DNA of 64,000 bases from Timema cristinae (Eukaryota > Arthropoda > Insecta > Phasmatodea > Timematidae). The notes under the pieces were generated by a model. It saw only the letters and a list, made by a program, of their open reading frames with translations. It was not told the origin of the DNA and did no database searches. Below, piece by piece: positions 58,926-64,000 of the stretch. A program made the translations under genes and the position numbers. The number at the start of each line of letters is the position of its first letter. The stretch's first letter is position 1. The stretch is taken from contig JBCFYV010009882.1 of assembly GCA_039000515.1 (NCBI GenBank), forward strand, positions 61,211,317 to 61,275,316. The letters are read 5' to 3'.

Positions 58926-59972
58926 TTATAAGTGTATGGCTAAGTGAACAACAGTGGGGTGTCTTTCACGAATGGGAAAAGAAAAAATGCGCCAAATTGC
59001 TTCATTACTGCTAACATACCTGCCCATATGGTATTGGGTAACTTCGTCATTGTAATTCTCTGCACCAACTTCAATCACAGCCATGTCACTTCCTTTGGTT
59101 ACATATTTACAAATGTATTTGATAGATTTCACGGAATGGCAAGATTCAACATTGATGTGCGCCTTGAAAGTCTTTGATAGGATCGGTGAATATGGAACAA
59201 TCCGACGATTATCAATTTCAATGTCTAGTTTATTAACTTTGACAATTGTTGATCTTCCGTTGTGTGTAGTCGATTGACGACGATACAGTGGATAACCATT
59301 ATTTCCGGTAATTGTTTCTGCTACTAATGCCCTTGGATAACGCTTCGAACATTTACCATCCACCATACACGGTGAATTTTGATTAAGTGTTCCACAGGGA
59401 CCATGAATCATGTTTTTTATAACTACTTCATGCAAGCCTGGATCTACTTGTACATCAGGGATTTCAGCAAATATCACTTCGTCAACTTCATTTGGTCTTA
59501 TCTTCTCAAACAACCAAATCAGAATATGAGCATGAGGCAATCCACGTTTCTGCCACTCCACAGAATACACCCAGCAGCGCGTCTCGCCAAACACGCTATG
59601 TTTCACAATGAAGTTCATTAAAGATTTCAACTTTTGTTTGAAGACTCTTGCCGTAATGTCATGGCGATCAATGGGTGATTGACCAGAGAATAACTCAAGT
59701 TTGATTTCTATCCACTGCGGATTGCACGTGAATGTGATAAATAAATCTGCTGTGCCATAATGACGAACATACGACATGGCATCTTGAGCATATTCATGCA
59801 TATGTCGAGGACTTCCAATGTATATTGTTGGAAGAATTGTCATCCGGCTGACATTCTCTGCATTTCCATCAGTAATAATCGCATCTCGAAGGTGGATATA
59901 CTCTTCAGAATGGAGTTTGGTCTGGTTCAACCTGATGAATGTCAATCGCTCTGTTTCAATTTTGACATACAT
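58926..59972 (-). pseudogene. Helitron 2 Rep catalytic segment
   Basis: 348 codons without a stop, the longest frame in the window. In order: EYIHLRDAI (~25-32), FITFTCNPQWIEI (78-90), KRGLPHAHILIWL (142-154) with the HUH metal-binding motif as HAH at 147-149, HGPCG with C202 and C208 (zinc-ligand-like), GYPLYRRQS (226-234), and the nicking tyrosine motif KYICKYVTKG with Tyr286 and Tyr290. In Helitrons this HUH/Y2 domain nicks and joins single-stranded DNA during rolling-circle transposition. All key residues are present in this segment, but stops on both sides cut it off from the rest of the protein. Confidence 0.92.
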
Positions 59973-60692
59973 ATCAAAAGCATATTGGTGAAATAATCAC
60001 TGATATTTCAATATGTGAGTGTCTTCATTTTCACGAACCATCAGGCGGTATGAATAATAGTTCATTGAACTGATTTTTTTGGTTGATTTCGGCACCAGTA
60101 AATAAATTATTGTTTTAATGACAGTGATTGCACTTGCATATAATACATATAATAGCTGATACAAAATCTTCATTGCTAAACCAAATTTGTAATTACCTGT
60201 AAGGGGATTTGTCATCTTGATTGAGAAGTGATAACCATCTTCACCTTGCCAAAACATGATGGGATATTGTAGCGCATCATATGAGCGGCGTGTTTCATAC
60301 ACACGCTGTAACTCATCATTCCGGCGATGTAAAACAATATCATGGGCTTCCAAATTTTCTCCAACTATAACAATGGCTACTTCATCCATTGTTGGTGCAT
60401 TGAAACGTCTTGCATGTTGGCCCACAGGAGTTTTATCAGCTCTGATTACAATTTTGTGTTTATCATATGGCATGAGATACAGTGCAGTTTTGAAAAATGT
60501 AATCAACTGATTGTGTTGATGAAAGAAAGTTTGTAATTCTTCTGGAATAGACCTCTTCACTGAACTGTTATGTGCACAACGCAGATCAATTTCTTGTGTT
60601 GAAGTGCCCATGAAATAAATTTGCAGGAATTTGAAGTCGCCATCTGACACCGGCAACAGTGATTCTGCTCGGTGATATATTTGGCCTTGTAT

Positions 60693-60791
60693 CTTTGAAT
60701 TAAAAAGACAGGTTTATTACTTTTGTTACAAAAACTATAAAATAAAATAAACAAAACAATACGGGGGATAAATCGGTTTGTTGTATATTAC
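60693..60791 (-). other. 99-bp intron in the Helitron 2 Rep gene
   Basis: Donor AAG then GTAATATAC at 60791, acceptor AATTCAAAG then ATACAAGG at 60693. Removing it joins NFMPTFK to IQGQIYHR in frame, exactly as expected for the conserved protein. The intron is phase 0, A+T-rich and not a multiple-of-three artefact of decay. Confidence 0.75.
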
Positions 60792-61881
60792 CTTGAAAGT
60801 TGGCATGAAGTTGTCCCGAACTACATTTGTTGCCCCAAATGAAGTCATTTAGAAGCAGTTGTTATATTTTTGGATATTAGTAAGGAAATGTATTGAAGCC
60901 GTTCCTGTTCCTGAAACTAATGAGCACAATGGCTCTGGTGGCGGAACCAATGGCACTAATTTCACTTTGCCACTTGCGCAACACAATTCAATGAATTCAT
61001 TTTTGTATTTCAATGCCTTAAAATGTGGGCAAACTGAGTCCATATTCCAATAGAAACGCATTGGTAGGCACTGTAGTCAATTGAAACATCGTAACTGAAA
61101 GCAGCTGGTTTCAAACCTGCAAGATTATTAGCTGAATGACGTGCTGCACGGGTTTATAATATCCGAATCCTTTCAATTTCATTTAGCTCTTCACATTGCT
61201 GTGCAGTCCGATTAGAGTGAAAAATAGCTTAGTTTCTAACATTTCGAGTTCTTCGACCCAAATTGCTCCGCCCGCGTCTTATAGGCGGCATGAGTCTTGG
61301 ACTGGGTATAAATGGAAACATACAAAAAATAAACCAATCAACCAAAGATAAATCGAGGAACTTCAAACTGTATATCGTAAAGAGAGAAAGTGTCAAATCT
61401 ACGGATGCATTCAAGTAGTTTATATTAATTTTTAGGTTAAGTTCATAATCAGAAAGTGTCAAATCTATGGATGCATTTAAAGTTACTAATTAAATTTCAA
61501 TTTTTTTTCTTTATATTATGGTTTGGTATTCTTTTGTTTTATTTGAATAAAACGAAACATTAAGTAAATAAATTGAAAGTCAATTTTAGGGTGTCTGAGA
61601 TCGATTCACTTAATCGATTCATTGCTCAAATCGATCTTAACGACCCAAAATATCGATTCTTTGATTAATCTATCTCAGTTCGCCATCCATAGAATTGACA
61701 GCTAGGAACAGTTTAAATGGGAAAAAGAAAAATGTGGTTTTTACGTTTTTCAATGCAATTTTTCCAATTTTTCTCTTCATAAGAACCTTCCTCGGACTTC
61801 AACGAATATTAGAGAGAAAAAATTAGCCGAATTGGTCCAGCCGTTCTCGAGTTTTGTGGTTAGAAACACATTTAGCCATTC

Positions 61882-61887
<6 letters not shown>

Positions 61888-61932
<45 letters not shown>
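61888..61932 (+). repeat. TA microsatellite at Helitron 2 5' end
   Basis: Uninterrupted TA repeat directly outside the conserved 5' sub-terminal sequence. Similar repeats flank the 3' end at 58279-58337. Confidence 0.9.
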
Positions 61933-61934
<2 letters not shown>

Positions 61935-62960
61935 AGTCTAGATTACATCAGTTGTAACCCAGTTTGTGGGAAGTTTAGCCAAGACTAATTTGCCATTGCC
62001 CGGGGGACGCCCGAATGTATTGCAACTCCCGTTCCTAAATAGCCACAAATGGGAAAAATAAGGAAGTGGGTTCCAAATTAACAATTTATTGACTAAACAA
62101 ACAATATAATTTAACACATGCAATAGAACAAGTGACAGAGAGTGTAGTGGAAATGGAAAGACTAAAATGTCCTGGCAAAAGGGTAAACCTCAATTTACAC
62201 CTCCTTAGCTGAAGAAGTAAATATATCACCTACAATATAATATTCAAACTCAAGCTCATAGTTAATTACAAAGAGTAAAATGTACAAAAAAAAGCCCGTT
62301 TCAGAACAATATATAAAGGCAATATAATAAACGAGAGAATAACTAATCTCAACTGACATTATTATTATAAAGGAGCAATTAATTAAAAACTTCCAATACG
62401 GTGGTATCAAATTAATTAAGTCATTTCTAACCAAGCTCAATGTGACTGCATTTAAAATAAAGACATTAATTAAATGGCTTATATGGCAGGATCTAAATAT
62501 AAAGACGATATTAACTTCCATTCTCAACATGGTGGCATTTATAATACAAAGCCATCAATTTACATGCTCGATATAGCTGAATTTAAATAAAAAGAATATA
62601 TTAGAAATATACTAAAGCTACCCTTTTGCCTCATGACAAAGTAAGTTATAATACACATTCATTTAGGCGACCTTATAAATATGTTAATGATAGCCAACCA
62701 TTTAAATTTAATATTTGATTAAATAAATAATCATTATTTAAAATGAATGGATATTTTGAATAGCTTAGCAAATAATTATAAGTCGAAAGAGAGTTTTAAA
62801 TACGAGAATAAAGGCCGGCCTAATGGCAGCGCTTAGCTTACCTAATCACTAAATGGTGGTATTATGAGTACCAATACAGTTTCAGTCACCGCCGTCACAG
62901 TTGCATGTTGACATGCTCTAATACAACCTGAAGGGGAGCACGAGAAAAAATTATAACACG
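61933..62960. other. Unannotated AT-rich region
   Basis: No supported gene or element. The reading frame at 62195-62530 (minus) is hydrophobic and AT-biased with no recognised domain. Confidence 0.4.
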
Positions 62961-64000
62961 TACTGACCAATAATGGGTCACACCGTGGTATTGGAAGAAT
63001 TAACTGATGGGTTGACACATTTCGCGAAGTTTTCCATCAGTGGGCCTAGGCATCCAAACCTTTGCCTCCCCTTAGTCAGTCATTCAGTCAGGTACAGTCA
63101 GTCTCCAAGTCAGTTGGGTGTCCAGCATAAGTACCAGGTACCCAGCACTGTTCGACCAACTAGTATGTTCTCGAAACAACAGGAGAGGAGCTGGCATGTG
63201 GTGCTTTCTCTTTCATGTAAAGAGCACTGCTATGCTCTTCTCCACGTTGATACTCATCCACCAGGTGGTCAGCCCCCCTCCAACTGTATCAGGTGCGTCT
63301 GGAGTCGCCTCTCTACTAAAGGCCTTCGCCACGACTCTGTTACAAGAGTCGTGTCGTCCACATTTAGCGGTATAACTTGGTGTCTGGGGACTTTGGTATG
63401 TAGTTCACATACAGAATGAAGAAAACAGAGCCCAAGAGGGATCCCTTAGGCACTCCAGCCCGGATGCTTCTTATTTGGGAAGTGTCATCCCCAAAGGTAG
63501 TGGGATGGATAATATGTTACAACCTTAACTAGGTAAAAGAGAAGGTTGAAGTAAAGTAATTTGAAGAGGAGGCCTTTGTGCCAAACATGGTTGAAGGTCT
63601 TTGCCACGTTAAGGAAGACAGTGCTAGTTATCCTGTTGATATTAAAGTTCCTGTAGACCTGCTCCACGAGGTGGACAAGCTGGTGTGACGTAGCGTGTCC
63701 TACCAAAAAGCCGAACTGCCCGTCCACCAAAATGACCTCCCTCGCCATCCTCCGCAAACATGTCGGTTCAGTACCGTCATTAGTAGTCTCTCTGAACACC
63801 TTGCCCAAACATTAGAGCAAGTTAAGAGGTCCGTAAAACGAGGGTAGGGCTTGGTCCTTACCTGGTTTATGGAGACATACGACGATAGTGTGCTTCTAGA
63901 GGTGAGAGAAGTGACTCAGGAGTAGGAGAGCGTTGAGTAACTCCACGAGGAAGTTGATCGACTCCAAGGGAAGCTTTTCGAGGACTCCGTCCCCGTTACT
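62960..64000 (-). pseudogene. Jockey-like LINE reverse transcriptase, broken
   Basis: Minus-strand remnants run from the window end inward in domain order: SNGDGVLEKLPLESINFLVE, then KPGKDQALPSFYGPLNLL (RT fingers), QFGFLVGHATSHQLVHLVEQ and TSTVFLNVAKTFNHVWHKGL (palm motif A, with Asn in place of the first Asp), GIPLGLCFLHSV (motif B, GIPQGS in relatives), IPLNVDDTTLVTES (motif C, NVDD for Y/FADD, at ~63340-63370), RRLQTHLIQLE, and AGYLVLMLDTQLTWR. The order and spacing match jockey-clade ORF2. Stops (e.g. in place of the Trp of HFPxxWK) and frameshifts, plus the motif A and C changes, rule out activity. The upstream endonuclease would lie beyond 64000. Confidence 0.85.

Larger units (their letters stand above)
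58812..61291 (-). pseudogene. Helitron 2 Rep (HUH region), broken, with intron
   Basis: The minus-strand start MPPIRRGRSNLGRRTR at 61291 is the usual N-terminus. A TAA, a further stop and a frameshift follow. Next come a zinc-finger-like piece (CPHFKALKYKNEFIELCCAS, 60849-61061), a TAA at the NNCF-x-MTSFGA junction, and exon MTSFGATNVVRDNFMPTFK to 60792. A 99-bp intron (60693-60791) follows, then IQGQIYHRAESLLPVSDGDF, and a TGA at 59997-59999. The HUH segment (58926-59972) is next, then a TAA before NGQRLYFTAQNALQRAVQP and CQNDDFSH near 58812. Several stops look like single C-to-T or G-to-T changes. The helicase that normally follows is absent. No function remains. Confidence 0.9.
58346..61932 (-). 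mobile_element. Helitron 2 (minus), degenerate
   Basis: The 3' end is at 58346: the minus strand has the hairpin GACAGAACGACGTCTGTC, then GGGTGAGCTAG followed by T. The 5' region (61770-61885) carries CTCGAGAACGGCTGGACCAA, a strongly conserved sub-terminal sequence of arthropod Helitrons, preceded by a TA microsatellite, so the exact TC start is unclear. It encodes a broken Rep (58812-61291). At ~3.5 kb it is too short for the helicase, and no helicase remnant is seen. Confidence 0.85.

Noticed and set aside
42795..64000. The Gag-like fragment at 42.8 kb and RT at 63-64 kb as one LINE
   Set aside because: They are 20 kb apart with two Helitrons and several SINEs between, and both are independently decayed fragments.

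Overview
This window looks like non-genic, repeat-rich DNA from a metazoan nuclear genome, most probably an arthropod. It is strongly A+T-rich by eye. It has no operons, no rRNA and no long intact ORF. It is packed with decayed transposable elements typical of arthropods: two Helitrons, jockey-type and other non-LTR retrotransposon fragments, an IS630/Tc1/mariner-type transposase remnant, a pogo/Tigger-like MITE, several other inverted-repeat elements, and at least three families of tRNA-derived SINEs. I cannot name the species from the sequence.

Layout. 1-5240: two ~1 kb inverted arms, each carrying a tRNA-headed SINE, around a core with a LINE 3' fragment, a decayed tRNA-Ser-like sequence and a 129-bp tandem duplication. 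5.8-13 kb: SINE copies, a ~146-bp tandem array (8.0-8.7 kb), a hairpin (9.6-9.8 kb), an element with ~135-bp terminal inverted repeats (10.4-11.7 kb) and TA microsatellites. 13.8-15.3 kb: an element with ~470-bp terminal inverted repeats and the C-terminal end of a Tc1/mariner-type transposase. 16-26 kb: mostly featureless, with SINEs, a dispersed repeat and a MITE. 26.4-26.6 kb: the only host-gene candidate, a TATA box followed by a short first coding exon whose product would start with a myristoylation-type MGxxxS motif. 27-47 kb: SINEs, MITEs, LINE fragments and long empty stretches. 47.9-51.1 kb: Helitron 1 (minus), retaining helicase and C-terminus. 51-58 kb: SINEs (one nested in another, one inside a minisatellite) and a ~540-bp inverted-repeat element. 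58.3-61.9 kb: Helitron 2 (minus), retaining the HUH Rep region and one intron but no helicase. 63.0-64.0 kb: jockey-like reverse transcriptase remnant (minus), running off the window.

The dominant biology is retrotransposition of SINEs. Families A and B have different tRNA-like heads but end in the same ~37-nt tail followed by an A/T-rich simple repeat. Several copies have exact target-site duplications, and two insertions consist of little more than the tail. This points to one LINE machinery recognising the shared tail. All protein-coding transposons seen here are broken by stops, frameshifts or deletions, so none looks autonomous. I found no convincing previously undescribed protein system. 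The most notable items are the shared tail, the tail-only insertions and the long inverted-repeat elements.
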